NCBI RefSeq assembly: GCF_900105985.1
Contig: NZ_FNUB01000005.1
Span: 3,321,296-3,385,295, forward strand
DNA: 64,000 nucleotides
Origin: Tenacibaculum sp. MAR_2010_89
GTDB taxonomy: Bacteria > Bacteroidota > Bacteroidia > Flavobacteriales > Flavobacteriaceae
Direction of reading: 5' to 3'
Shown piece by piece: positions 46,893-54,385 of the stretch. Each line of letters starts with the position of its first letter. Position 1 is the stretch's first letter. The notes beneath the pieces were generated by a model that saw only the letters and a list, made by a program, of their open reading frames with translations, was not told the DNA's origin and did no database searches. Both the position numbers and the translations under genes were made by a program.

Positions 46893-47021
46893 ATGTTAAG
46901 CAACATTTCAACATTAGGATCAGTATTATCAAAACAACAACAAACATTAATTTCTGGTGGAGGTACTACATGCCCTTGGGCATGTGAGGAAGATGGTAGA
47001 TGTTCACCATGTCCATTTTAA
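46893..47021 (+). CDS. Leader peptide gene P2
   Basis: 42 residues: leader MLSNISTLGSVLSKQQQTLI then SGG, core GTTCPWACEEDGRCSPCPF with four Cys. The start follows the TAAGTTTG box by 22 bp as in the sister genes. Terminator AGCGAAC-AGTA-GTTCGCT at 47041. Too short for the usual gene callers. The product is probably a secreted disulfide- or otherwise-modified peptide of about 19 residues. Confidence 0.75.
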   Translation: MLSNISTLGSVLSKQQQTLISGGGTTCPWACEEDGRCSPCPF

Positions 47022-47040
47022 TTAAATTATCTAAAAAAAA

Positions 47041-47058
47041 AGCGAACAGTAGTTCGCT
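47041..47058 (+). terminator. Terminator of P2
   Basis: AGCGAAC-AGTA-GTTCGCT followed by TTTTTT, 19 bp after the stop. The same stem with a TTCG loop follows P4, P5 and P8. Confidence 0.85.
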
Positions 47059-47150
47059 TTTTTAATATTTTTATTTGTAATAATTTCACAATACTCATTA
47101 TTTTCTTCTTATTTTAAAATTATTTTCTATCTTTAAAAAATAATGTTTAA

Positions 47151-47215
47151 GACCCGTGGGGACGGGCTTAAGGTATAGGGTGGTCTATTATATTTTTAAT
47201 AGATCACCTGCTTTT
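47151..47215 (+). ncRNA. B-type small RNA candidate 2
   Basis: GACCCGTGGGGACGGGCTT at 47151-47169 is identical to the 44921 copy, folding CCCGT-GGGG-ACGGG, and is followed by GTGGTCTATTA / TAATAGATCAC and a T-run. TAATGTTTA just upstream is a weak -7 box. Flanking bases differ between copies, so the conserved core is functional or recently duplicated. Confidence 0.55.
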
Positions 47216-47415
47216 TTATATGCTCATACATTTATGGGACTATCTAAAACACTACTTAACCTACTGATTTTTAGCACACTTTTTAACACTTCTTTTTACT
47301 GGTTTTCACGTAGTTATTTACTGGTTTCTACTTATATAATATTGATGGATTCCACCTATTTGTTTTGTTCTTTATTTTTATGAAATTAGTAAAGTAACTA
47401 ATGACTATTCTATTT

Positions 47416-47486
47416 CTGCGTATTAACTATATTAAATTTATTAAAACCCGTCCCCCACACACAAAAAGTTAATACGCAGTTTTTTT
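47416..47486 (+). ncRNA. Hairpin RNA with C-rich loop, complementary to A- and B-type loops
   Basis: CTGCGTATTAACT and AGTTAATACGCAG (47467-47479) form a perfect 13-bp stem followed by seven T. The loop holds CCCGTCCCCCAC (47447-47458), which can pair nine bases with GGGGACGGG of the B core and nine with GTGGGGGAC of A copy 1. It may be a terminator, an antisense RNA, or both. The transcript start is not clear. Confidence 0.45.
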
Positions 47487-47560
47487 AACTTCTCTTTTAT
47501 ACTTTTCATAAATACTATCATTAATTTTTCACTTGTTTATAAAACATTAATAAAACAATA

Positions 47561-47717
47561 CTCCGTTCATCTATACAGAATTGCTTTTAATCAAAAATTA
47601 ATAATACTTGCTTCAATCTTAAACTATATTTATTAGATAGTTTTAAAAATTTATTTAGTCCTTCCCCACAAAAAGACCTTAATATTATTCTTAACCGAAT
47701 AAACATTAAGGTTTTTT
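47561..47717 (+). repeat. Degenerate A-type repeat copy 7
   Basis: The left part matches the A unit (TTCATCTATACA, CTTCAATCTTAAACTATATTTA) but the promoter is lost (TAGATAGTTTTAAAAATTTATTTAG) and a C-rich segment CCTTCCCCAC replaces the G-loop. It ends in a different hairpin, ACCTTAATATT / ATTAAGGT with T-run. Confidence 0.45.
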
Positions 47718-47769
47718 AAATTTTATAGGTACTTCAGAAAAAGTTTTTCTATTTCTTTAATATATAACT

Positions 47770-48318
47770 TTACCGTCTACGTCTTCTAACTATTGGAGGA
47801 CTATATATATTATACTCTAAATGAAGTTCCTTTGATAAACCATTTGCCATTTTTTCAGCTAAATCTTTTTTCCTAGTTATCATTAATAAAAACTTACTTG
47901 AATGATTTTCATTCAATAAAACTATTTTATAAATTTCTGAACTTACAGCCAAATCTGGATTTCCTGCAGATACGAAAGCAAATTTCTGAGCTCCAGAACT
48001 TGATAAAACACTTACATCTGTAATATTAGTTAATTCAATATTTTTCATCAAAAATGGAAATCCAAATATAAATTGAGAATACTTTAGTTTACGTTCCTTT
48101 ATTACAACTCCTTGTTTACTAAAAAAAAGTGCAAAAATATATACAGAAATTGGTAAAAAGGCTATAGCTATATAATCACTCCTTTTTGTATTCATTTCTT
48201 CGCTAGGAATTAAACCTAATAAATAAAGTACCCCTATTCCGAATGTAAAAATGAAGAAAAGAAAAAGCATTAATTTTTGATGACTAGTAAATTTTGAGTT
48301 AATTATTATTTTTTTCAT
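47770..48318 (-). CDS. Membrane protein with PH-like domain
   Basis: 182 residues: two helices (about 14-34 and 50-66) and a C-terminal domain KYSQFIFGFPFLMKNIELTNITDVSV that looks like a bacterial PH/YdbS-type fold, ending in RRRRR. No specific family beyond that. Located in the small-RNA rich tract, opposite to the peptides. Could belong to immunity against membrane-active peptides; this is speculation. Confidence 0.55.
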   Translation of the reverse strand: MKKIIINSKFTSHQKLMLFLFFIFTFGIGVLYLLGLIPSEEMNTKRSDYIAIAFLPISVYIFALFFSKQGVVIKERKLKYSQFIFGFPFLMKNIELTNITDVSVLSSSGAQKFAFVSAGNPDLAVSSEIYKIVLLNENHSSKFLLMITRKKDLAEKMANGLSKELHLEYNIYSPPIVRRRRR

Positions 48319-48583
48319 TTATTTTTTTATCAAATATATCAAACAAAAACTTATCACAATTACATCTATTGACTAACATGTTTTTTAAAGAACAAAGAAG
48401 TACTATTTCTTTTATCATATTTATTTTCTAACTATATAACATACTTTTTATGTTTCAAAAAAACAACATGAAACACTCAAAAAACAACCACTTAACATCA
48501 TACAAATGTTATTGACCGAATTAATCAACTACTCTTTACATTTATACTAGATATTTACAGTAGTTAATTAAAAATAATCAATC

Positions 48584-48862
48584 ATGGCTTTACAAATAAC
48601 AGAAAAAAAAGGAATTTTTTATTTAAAAGGTAAAATCAATTGTTCAACTGTTAGATCTTTCATTATTCATTTTGAACATTATATTTTACAAAATAGATGT
48701 ACGACTATAAACATTGATAAAATCAAAGAAATTGACTCTGATGGATTAAAAGCTATAAAAACATTAACGGCAATAGCACTTAGACAACAAAAAATATTTT
48801 CTACTACCGGGTACAATACAAAAGATATATATGATGATTTTGAAAATTGGGAAGTAGCATAA
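48584..48862 (+). CDS. STAS-domain protein
   Basis: 92 residues matching a bare STAS fold: LKGKINCSTVRSFIIHFEHYI, TTINIDKIKEIDSDGLKAIKTL with Ser-Asp-Gly near the phosphorylatable position, and a final helix. Such proteins are anti-anti-sigma factors or regulators of them. No kinase or sigma factor is adjacent. Promoter-like TAGATATTTA lies upstream. Confidence 0.75.
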   Translation: MALQITEKKGIFYLKGKINCSTVRSFIIHFEHYILQNRCTTINIDKIKEIDSDGLKAIKTLTAIALRQQKIFSTTGYNTKDIYDDFENWEVA

Positions 48863-48966
48863 CAGTCTTCTATCTACTCTTTTCACTTAGTTAATTAATG
48901 GTTATCCCTTAAATCAATATCAGTATTATCCCTTATTTATAATACCATTTTTTATCCATTAATTTA

Positions 48967-48998
48967 CAAAGTCTTAGGAGACGTCCTTTTAGACTTTC
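48967..48998 (+). ncRNA. Hairpin RNA with inner AGGA/TCCT stem
   Basis: AAAGTCT (48968-48974) pairs with AGACTTT (48991-48997); inside, AGGA-GACG-TCCT forms a second stem. A T-rich tail follows. It is about 60 bp downstream of a 14-mer (48896) shared with the LytTR-type repeat at 40692. It may be a terminator or a small RNA; the STAS gene ends 100 bp upstream. Confidence 0.35.
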
Positions 48999-49015
48999 TT
49001 TTTCATAGCAATTTT

Positions 49016-49044
49016 CCCACTCAACTTTGAGTGGGTTCTTTTTT
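49016..49044 (+). terminator. Strong hairpin terminator
   Basis: CCCACTCAA (49016-49024), CT loop, TTGAGTGGG (49027-49035), then TTCTTTTTT. It ends whatever is transcribed through 48967. Confidence 0.75.
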
Positions 49045-49329
49045 ATAACACATACAGCTTGTTTCCTATTAGCAGTTTCCTTTTCAATAAACTCCATTAC
49101 TGAATATTTACTTACTTTTTATTATACTATAATTTAATTTAAATCTTACTTTCAAAATGAACTCTTGTTCATTTTTAGAAAACTTAAAAAAGATTGGCTA
49201 ACTACTTTTATTTTTTACTCAACTACTTACCTAAATACAGCCAATACACTATATATCAAAAAACTACACTTACACTCGTTTCATCAAATATTCAAATTAT
49301 TTAATTCTACCTTAACTTAATAAAAACAT

Positions 49330-49507
49330 ACTGTTCAACGATACAAATGTCCAGTTAATCGAATACTCAAATTGCTTTCTAAAAATCTTAATTATGTTTG
49401 CTGGCAGGTTTAAAAACTTGATTTAAACCAAAATTTACATTAACCAATTTAAGTACTTAAAGGTTAGAACAGTTGACTGAATTAAGGGGCGGTTGACTGT
49501 TTTTTTT
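49330..49507 (+). repeat. Divergent A-type repeat copy 8
   Basis: Aligns in order with the A unit (GTTCAACGATACAAAT, CGAATACTCAAATTG, AAAATCTTAATTAT, GGTTAG) but carries different bases elsewhere. It ends in a hairpin ACAGTTGACT / GGTTGACTGT (G-T pairs) with loop AATTAAGGGGC and eight T. The G-run is again in the loop. Confidence 0.45.
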
Positions 49508-49808
49508 CAATCCCTTATACCTTAATTAATAATACTTAGTTGTATTTAATGAGAGTTTTTTCTTTATAAATTACGTTTATACAATTTCTAATATTGTGCT
49601 GCTTCATTTTTTTAAATTTGGATAATGAAAATCTCACAATTTTAATATACTTCTTCTATTAAACACCTTGACAATCGTTCAAATTATTTCTTTTATTTGG
49701 TTTCTATACAAAGTATAATTGTACCCTAACCGTAAAGATTTTTTAAATTGGTAATCCTATTATTATTTATTTCTCGTTACTTTTTTTTATTTTACTTATA
49801 GATAACCT

Positions 49809-49975
49809 ACCATTCATCTATACAAAATTTCCTTTCATCAAATACTCAAATTATTTACTTCAATCTTAAACTATATTTACTGTATAGTTTAAAATTTGAT
49901 TTTTCATTTTTAGTAAATAGTTGGTTAGTTAGAAGAAAAGAGGTATTCCACGGGGGGCTACTTCTTTTCTTTTTT
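49809..49975 (+). ncRNA. A-type repeat copy 5
   Basis: TTTG (49895-49898), 19 bp, then TAGTTGG (49918-49924), one T short of consensus. The G-loop hairpin (AAGAGGTATTCCACGGGGGGCTACTTCTT) is intact in form but I cite its arms only: AAGAGGTA and TACTTCTT. It directly borders the left end of the cassette array. Confidence 0.55.
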
Positions 49976-50009
49976 AATACTGTTTTACTCTTTGTTTTGT
50001 TTTTAATTT

Positions 50010-50096
50010 ATAAAAAACAGTTATGAACAACTTAAAACTCAATTTATAGATACAAGAAGAGTTTCTACTTTTATTAAATATCTTTCATTTTATTAG
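50010..50096 (+). pseudogene. Decayed copy of the gene at 61247
   Basis: The frame KNSYEQLKTQFIDTRRVST aligns with ENSYEQLNIEFIETRKAS of the intact gene at 61247, with the start codon changed from ATG to ATA and a stop after YLSFY. It is the first cassette of the array; its better copy is the last. Confidence 0.6.
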
Positions 50097-50315
50097 TATT
50101 TCTTTTTTTGCAGTTCCCTTATACAAAATTGCTCCTAACTTTAAATACTGCCAATACTATTACATATATGGATATTTTATCCCTATAGCTCAAGGTAGTT
50201 TTTGTTTTATCTACTGTTTATTTATTCGTTTATACATTTATCATTTGCATTTATGAAGTTTCATTACTTTCCTCTTTATTTTTCATTTCATTTGAAAAAT
50301 TTAAACTTTTATATT

Positions 50316-50486
50316 ATGTTAAAAAATATTAAAAATTTAGGCTCTGAACTAAACAAAACTGATCAAAAATCTATTAATGGAGGTAAAGACACAAATCCCT
50401 TCACTCCTTGTTATTGTAATGGTGCTTTAATTGGTTTAGGTCTTAGTCCAAGAGACTGCTATTGGAAATGTATGTTCACATATTAA
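50316..50486 (+). CDS. Leader peptide gene P3
   Basis: 56 residues: MLKNIKNLGSELNKTDQKSI then NGG, core KDTNPFTPCYCNGALIGLGL followed by SPRDCYWKCMFTY with four Cys. The ATG is chosen by alignment to the family; an upstream extension to 50202 would cover the promoter TTCATTTG and a shared block CGTTTATACATTTAT also found before P8 and P9. Terminator AAAGAAAGGAACT / GGTTTCTTTCTTTT follows. Confidence 0.75.
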   Translation: MLKNIKNLGSELNKTDQKSINGGKDTNPFTPCYCNGALIGLGLSPRDCYWKCMFTY

Positions 50487-50494
50487 ATTTAGAT

Positions 50495-50526
50495 AAAGAA
50501 AGGAACTGTAATGGTTTCTTTCTTTT
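50495..50526 (+). terminator. Terminator of P3
   Basis: AAAGAAAGGAACT pairs with GGTTTCTTTCTTT, ending in TTTTG, 9 bp after the P3 stop. Confidence 0.7.
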
Positions 50527-50565
50527 GTTATAATAACTACAGATTTTTTAATGTTACTTTTAATT

Positions 50566-50586
50566 AAATAAGGTTTTACCTTACTT
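50566..50586. promoter_or_regulatory. Palindromic operator upstream of P4
   Basis: AAATAAGGT, TTT, ACCTTACTT: same site as at 46798 with one mismatch between arms. TAGATTTG box at 50627-50634, 22 bp before the ATG. Confidence 0.6.
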
Positions 50587-50655
50587 TTTTTATGGTTTTT
50601 TATCACCTTTCTTATTTTTTACTTTTTAGATTTGAGAAACTTAAAAATCTATATT

Positions 50656-50811
50656 ATGGTAAAGAACATTTCAAACCTAGGTACAATCTTAAACAAATCA
50701 GAACAAAAATTTATTAATGGAGGGGTAACTACATGCGATCAAATTCCCTACCCTTGCGATACTGGTTTTGAACCAAATGAAAATTGCAAATGTGTTCCAA
50801 TACTTGTATAA
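50656..50811 (+). CDS. Leader peptide gene P4
   Basis: 51 residues: MVKNISNLGTILNKSEQKFI then NGG, core VTTCDQIPYPCDTGFEPNEN and CKCVPILV. Four Cys spaced C-x6-C-x10-C-x1-C. The core is homologous to P5. Overlaps no other gene; the minus-strand frame over it is a shadow. Terminator with TTCG loop at 50824. Confidence 0.8.
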   Translation: MVKNISNLGTILNKSEQKFINGGVTTCDQIPYPCDTGFEPNENCKCVPILV

Positions 50812-50823
50812 CTATATACAAGT

Positions 50824-50843
50824 AGCGAACTTCGGTTCGCTTT
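50824..50843 (+). terminator. TTCG-loop terminator of P4
   Basis: AGCGAAC-TTCG-GTTCGCT then TTTCTTTTT. Confidence 0.85.
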
Positions 50844-50910
50844 TCTTTTTCTTATATTCTTCTTTCTACAATTAAATTGACACCATACGGTACCGGTTAA
50901 ACAAAATCTT

Positions 50911-51715
50911 TGACAATAAAAAACCACTTCTCTTGAAGTGGTTGTGATAAGTATATTTTCATTCTTAAATATCAAATAGTTTATCTAGATTTTTTCTCTC
51001 TTCTTCAGATAAAGAATCTAAATAATTCTTAGCCTCATTTAGTTCTTGATCAGAAAGAGGAGTAATCTCGTTTTCTTTTGAGATTATTTTTGGAGACTGA
51101 TTCTTCTTTTTTCTCATTATATAAAGAAAGTGTTTAGATGCTAGTTTAATATTTCTTTCTCTATTCTGTCTAATTAGTGATTTTAGATACCCAAGTCTAG
51201 TGTGACCTTCAACTAATTGAAACTTCCCCTTGATTTCACTCCATTCAGGAATATTCTCAAAAGATTTTGTTTCTATAATAATGGGAGGCGTTAGCCATGT
51301 TCCTTTCTGTAACCAACTTTCTTGTGCTTCTTTACCGCATCCAAAGTCTCTTATATCATTAAAACTTTCTTTTGCTGAAACAAAATATTTAAATTCCTCA
51401 ATTACCTTAACATTTTAAAAATTAGAGCTATCCCATTTGATTAATTCAAATTTTACCTTTGTGAAGTCTATCCAGGCATAGTTATAAATAGTATATCCAT
51501 TATCATGGAGCCCCATTATCCATTGCTCAAAAATTGTATCTGGAATATGGTTATACTCAGGAAGTATTTTTCTAACTCTTTCTAATTAAAGGGACAAATC
51601 CTCTTTATTACCATTCATTTTCATATTTGGTTTTAAATCTAACCAACTTACACTAACTCTAGCCATTTACTTTTTCTTATAAAAATAAAAAACACTCACC
51701 ACAATGTCAAAGAAC
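50911..51715 (-). mobile_element. Inverted-end module U1 (ParB-like pseudogene)
   Basis: Left end TGACAATAA (50911-50919), a hairpin ACCACTTC-tctt-GAAGTGGT and GTGATAAGTA; right end ACTCACCACAATGTCAAAGAAC (51694-51715). The same two ends, in inverted relation, bound three other modules. The left hairpin also acts as the terminator of the minus-strand gene. Cargo: one broken gene. No transposase. Confidence 0.5.
50965..51666 (-). pseudogene. ParB-N-domain-like gene with two in-frame stops
   Basis: From the ATG at 51666 the frame of 234 codons is interrupted by TAA at 51588-51586 (codon 27) and 51417-51415 (codon 84) but otherwise stays open. The C-terminal part has KGTWLTPPIIIETKSFENI and KGKFQLVEGHTRLGYLKSLI, the G-H-T-R-L pattern of ParB/Srx-like nuclease domains (normally GHRR), followed by a Lys-rich tail. 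No frameshift is needed, so two point mutations or suppression explain it. Confidence 0.6.
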
Positions 51716-51766
51716 TTTTCCGTTTTTAAGGTATCGGAAAACCTACTGTTTATTTTAATTTTAGCT

Positions 51767-51787
51767 AAGTAAGGTTTATCCTTACTT
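51767..51787. promoter_or_regulatory. Palindromic operator upstream of P5
   Basis: AAGTAAGG, TTTAT, CCTTACTT at 51767-51787, with a second pairing CCTTAC/GTAAGG just right of it (51780-51796). TAGATTTG box at 51828-51835, 23 bp before the ATG. Confidence 0.6.
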
Positions 51788-51858
51788 TTTGTAAGGTTTA
51801 TTTTTCAATTTTCTATTTTTTAAAAACTAGATTTGAAAAACTTACAAATTTTTATATT

Positions 51859-52017
51859 ATGTTAAAGAACATTTCAAACTTAGGGTCAACCCTAAACAAA
51901 ACAGAGCAACAGTCTATTAACGGAGGGAATACTAATTGTGGAATCTTCATAAGACCTTGTCAAGAAGGTTATGGTTTTGATGAAAACTGTCGTTGTATTC
52001 CTGAACCTGGAAATTAA
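51859..52017 (+). CDS. Leader peptide gene P5
   Basis: 52 residues: MLKNISNLGSTLNKTEQQSI then NGG, core NTNCGIFIRPCQEGYGFDEN with CRCIPEPGN. Pattern C-x6-C-x10-C-x1-C is the same as in P4, so the two cores are related while most other cores are not. TTCG-loop terminator at 52026. Confidence 0.8.
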   Translation: MLKNISNLGSTLNKTEQQSINGGNTNCGIFIRPCQEGYGFDENCRCIPEPGN

Positions 52018-52025
52018 AATAATCT

Positions 52026-52048
52026 AGCGAACTTCGGTTCGCTTTTCT
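52026..52048 (+). terminator. TTCG-loop terminator of P5
   Basis: AGCGAAC-TTCG-GTTCGCT with TTTCTTTTG tail. Confidence 0.85.
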
Positions 52049-52075
52049 TTTGCCTGTATTCTTCATTCTACTGTT

Positions 52076-52429
52076 TTAAAATAATTCTAATTGTGTTGTT
52101 TTAAATTGAGCTGAATAAAAACGTACATACGATTTATGTCTACTTAAAATTTCATATCCGGTTGTTTCATAAAGTAAATAATGTTTTTGACTTTTGCCCG
52201 GTAACATCTTTTTTGGAACTTGAAAAGCATAATACTTTAAATCCTTTTCTAAAAAACAACCAACATATTTAAATGGCTGAGAAAAAGTATCTGTTCGGTA
52301 GTTTCCAGTTTCTCTTCCGTCTCCAATTTGAGTAACAAAAGAATTTATTTCTAAATCAAAAAAAGACTCTTTTATTAGCTTTAGATTACCTTTTACCGCC
52401 ATTCTATTGTCAATAGTCAAATACTCCAT
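52076..52429 (-). CDS. Small hypothetical cassette protein (117 aa)
   Basis: 117 residues, soluble: KGNLKLIKESFFDLEINSFV, TFSQPFKYVGCFLEKDLKYYAF, ending TTQLELF. No family. Its end abuts the CTACTG boundary at 52068. It lies between P5 and the 52433 gene, opposite to them. A role as immunity or accessory protein is possible but unsupported. Confidence 0.5.
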   Translation of the reverse strand: MEYLTIDNRMAVKGNLKLIKESFFDLEINSFVTQIGDGRETGNYRTDTFSQPFKYVGCFLEKDLKYYAFQVPKKMLPGKSQKHYLLYETTGYEILSRHKSYVRFYSAQFKTTQLELF

Positions 52430-52432
52430 TAT

Positions 52433-52735
52433 CTACAAATTAAATAATATTGATTGATTTAATTTCTCTACTTCTGCTTTTGTGAAAATCTTTGACGGAT
52501 AAGCATCTGATTCCTGAAACGCTATCCAGGAACAATCACAAGAAACAATAGTTGGTTCTTTGCAAATACAATTTGTTGATGTGTTAACAAATGAAATTTG
52601 TATTTTACTTTTATTAGCAATCCATGAGAAAGTAAGCTTACCAAATTCTTGATGCTCATAAGAATCAATACTTGATGTACCAATACTATCAAACTTATAA
52701 TTAATGACTTGTAATGCTTTAATCCAATCAATCAT
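52433..52735 (-). CDS. Small hypothetical cassette protein (100 aa)
   Basis: 100 residues with six Cys in ICKEPTIVSCDCSWIAF-type segments (TNCICKEP, VSCDCSW). Ends ILFNL; its last codons and TAG are supplied by the boundary sequence CTACAAATTAAAT. Terminal ...FNL recurs in other cassette genes. No export signal. Function unknown. Confidence 0.5.
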   Translation of the reverse strand: MIDWIKALQVINYKFDSIGTSSIDSYEHQEFGKLTFSWIANKSKIQISFVNTSTNCICKEPTIVSCDCSWIAFQESDAYPSKIFTKAEVEKLNQSILFNL

Positions 52736-52789
52736 AATTTCTACTGTTTTACTTTATTTCGTTTTTACTATTTTTAAAGAAAAATTTCT

Positions 52790-52948
52790 ATGAAAGATTT
52801 CTGTTTAGTCATTATGTTTTTAATAATGTTAGGACCATCTTTTGCTCCTAATGTATTCTACAAACAAGGCAAAGAAGAGTATAAACTATGGCCTAGAGTT
52901 ATTCTTTTTATTTCGAGTCTGTTAGTCATCATTTTTAGTTTTTTATAG
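52790..52948 (+). CDS. Two-helix small membrane protein (52 aa)
   Basis: MKDFCLVIMFLIMLGPSFAP then a charged loop FYKQGKEEYKLW and a second helix ILFISSLLVIIFSFL. Starts after a boundary element (CTACTG at 52741). Ends in TAG inside the next boundary region. Too short for many gene finders; context supports it. Confidence 0.5.
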   Translation: MKDFCLVIMFLIMLGPSFAPNVFYKQGKEEYKLWPRVILFISSLLVIIFSFL

Positions 52949-53049
52949 GTTTGAAAACCTACAGTTAATTTATTTGTTAAAAAGACTGGTAAACAACCTT
53001 TAATATTCATTCTTTAATTACCTTATCTTTAAATTTGAAAATTTTATAC

Positions 53050-53304
53050 ATGAAAAAAATTAAAAAGAAAATTTGGGTTAAGAGGCTATATTTAGACAGA
53101 GATCAATACTATTATATTAAAATAGATTCTGACTAAGCAAAAGCAGTAAAAAAAGCCGAGAAAGAAAACCCTAACCCTAATTTTAAAATTGAAAAACCTG
53201 AATGGAATATTTTATTACAAAAGAAAATTTTTGATTTTTTAAAATTGAAAATAGTATCAAACACATTAAATAAAATTATTTTCATAATAATTGTTTTTTT
53301 TTAA
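53050..53304 (+). pseudogene. Small cassette gene with in-frame stop
   Basis: 84-codon frame interrupted by TAA at 53134-53136 (codon 29): KKIKKKIWVKRLYLDRDQYY ... IDSD stop, then AKAVKKAEKENPNPNFKIEK and a hydrophobic C-terminal tail to the TAA at 53304. The frame continues cleanly. No family. It lies between boundaries at 52959 and 53332. Confidence 0.5.
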
Positions 53305-53371
53305 TGGCTTTGGGATAATACATGCCTTAACCTACTGTTTTACTTTGTTTAGTTTTTTCTATTTTTGATTC

Positions 53372-53530
53372 ATGAATTACGAAGGATTACTTTATGGGTT
53401 TCTTATTCTTATTGCTGTTGATCTAATTATTTATTATTTCGTCGAAGATATTTACAGGAAACTGGCTCATAATATTTCACGAATCTTTTATTTTGTTGGA
53501 ATATTTATCTATGCTATATTTATTTATTAA
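53372..53530 (+). CDS. Small membrane protein, copy 1 of a duplicate (52 aa)
   Basis: MNYEGLLYGFLILIAVDLII then YYFVEDIYRKLAHNISRIF and a second helix. It is nearly identical at DNA level to 56390-56548 (differences at a few codons). The TATTTTTG box ends 4 bp before the ATG, so the message may be leaderless. The boundary CTACTG at 53332 precedes it and CTGCAG follows its stop. Confidence 0.6.
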   Translation: MNYEGLLYGFLILIAVDLIIYYFVEDIYRKLAHNISRIFYFVGIFIYAIFIY

Positions 53531-53559
53531 CTGCAGTTTTTTTTAATGTTACGTTTAAT

Positions 53560-53582
53560 TAAGTAAGGTTTCACCTTACTTA
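53560..53582. promoter_or_regulatory. Palindromic operator upstream of P6
   Basis: TAAGTAAGGT, TTC, ACCTTACTTA, perfect 10-bp arms. TAAATTTG box at 53622-53629, 20 bp before the ATG of P6. Confidence 0.65.
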
Positions 53583-53649
53583 TTTTATAGTTTTTTATCA
53601 CCTTTCTTATTTTTTACTTTTTAAATTTGAGAAATTAAAAACTCAAATT

Positions 53650-53844
53650 ATGTTAAAGAACATTACAAACCTAGGTACAACCTTAAACAAATCAGAACAA
53701 CAATCCATTAATGGAGGAGATAGAAATTGTAATGGTGGTAGTTGCGCAACCTATGATTATCCTTTTGGCATTGACGTTACAATTGAACAATATTTAACGA
53801 TTCCTATTCAATTTCAATGTTGTGTAAGAGTTTCTCCTTTTTAA
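53650..53844 (+). CDS. Leader peptide gene P6
   Basis: 64 residues: MLKNITNLGTTLNKSEQQSI then NGG, core DRNCNGGSCATYDYPFGIDV continuing TIEQYLTIPIQFQCCVRVSPF. Four Cys, two adjacent. The core is the longest of the plus-strand set except P9 and is more hydrophobic. Terminator ATACCATTTTC / GAAAATGGTAT follows at 53867. Confidence 0.8.
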   Translation: MLKNITNLGTTLNKSEQQSINGGDRNCNGGSCATYDYPFGIDVTIEQYLTIPIQFQCCVRVSPF

Positions 53845-53866
53845 TAATCAAAACCTTTTTAATCAA

Positions 53867-53897
53867 TACCATTTTCTTAGATTTAGGAAAATGGTAT
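53867..53897 (+). terminator. Terminator of P6
   Basis: ATACCATTTTC pairs with GAAAATGGTAT (9-nt loop), 22 bp after the stop. Confidence 0.65.
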
Positions 53898-53933
53898 AAC
53901 TGTTTTTAGTTTAATATTTGATTTATGGTTTAT

Positions 53934-53950
53934 CCTTACTTTCTGTAAGG
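53934..53950. promoter_or_regulatory. Partial operator upstream of P7
   Basis: CCTTAC-TTTCT-GTAAGG only; the left AAGTAAGG half of the full site is degenerate here. TATTTTTG at 53982-53989 lies 21 bp before the P7 ATG. Confidence 0.5.
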
Positions 53951-54010
53951 TTTATTTTTAAGAAACTGACTACCATAATGTTATTTTTGATAAACTAAAA
54001 ATTTTAAATC

Positions 54011-54163
54011 ATGCTAAAGAACATTTCAAAATTAGGTACAGCCTTAAACAAAACGGAACTTAAATCTATTAATGGTTCAAGAGGTAAATACTGTACGAGA
54101 GAACAATCTAACAATGGCTGTATAGATGTGTTTTCACAGAGAGTATGTCTTTGTCCTTTCTAA
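54011..54163 (+). CDS. Leader peptide gene P7 (GS-type)
   Basis: 50 residues: MLKNISKLGTALNKTELKSI then NGS, core RGKYCTREQSNNGCIDVFSQ with RVCLCPF. Four Cys. The GS ending matches P1 and differs from the GG of the rest; whether it is cleaved at the same bond is open. The terminator AGCGGG / CCCGCT follows. Confidence 0.75.
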   Translation: MLKNISKLGTALNKTELKSINGSRGKYCTREQSNNGCIDVFSQRVCLCPF

Positions 54164-54168
54164 ATTAT

Positions 54169-54192
54169 AGCGGGTTAGTCCCGCTTTTTTTT
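54169..54192 (+). terminator. Terminator of P7
   Basis: AGCGGG-TTAGT-CCCGCT followed by TTTTTTT. Confidence 0.85.
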
Positions 54193-54385
54193 CACCATTT
54201 ATTTACACTTATTTTAATTTACTTAAATCTTGCACATAAAAAAGAACCTCAATTTGAAGCTCTTCTGGTAAGTTATATTTTATAAAAATATAACTCTAAG
54301 TATTATATAGTTTGCTAAATTAGTAATCTATAAATTGGGATTCTATTCTAACTTAGAAATAACAAGTATTTAACAGATAACATTT

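Noticed and set aside
47156..47383. Plus-strand open frame of 75 codons
   Set aside because: It begins inside the B-type hairpin, has no leader or Cys-rich core and overlaps the RNA terminator; composition is that of non-coding DNA.
50202..50315. N-terminal extension of P3 as a longer protein
   Set aside because: It would translate the promoter-like and shared upstream block; the family alignment starts at 50316.
50748..50975. Minus-strand open frame
   Set aside because: Lies over P4 and its terminator; no promoter or ribosome-binding context, composition like a shadow.
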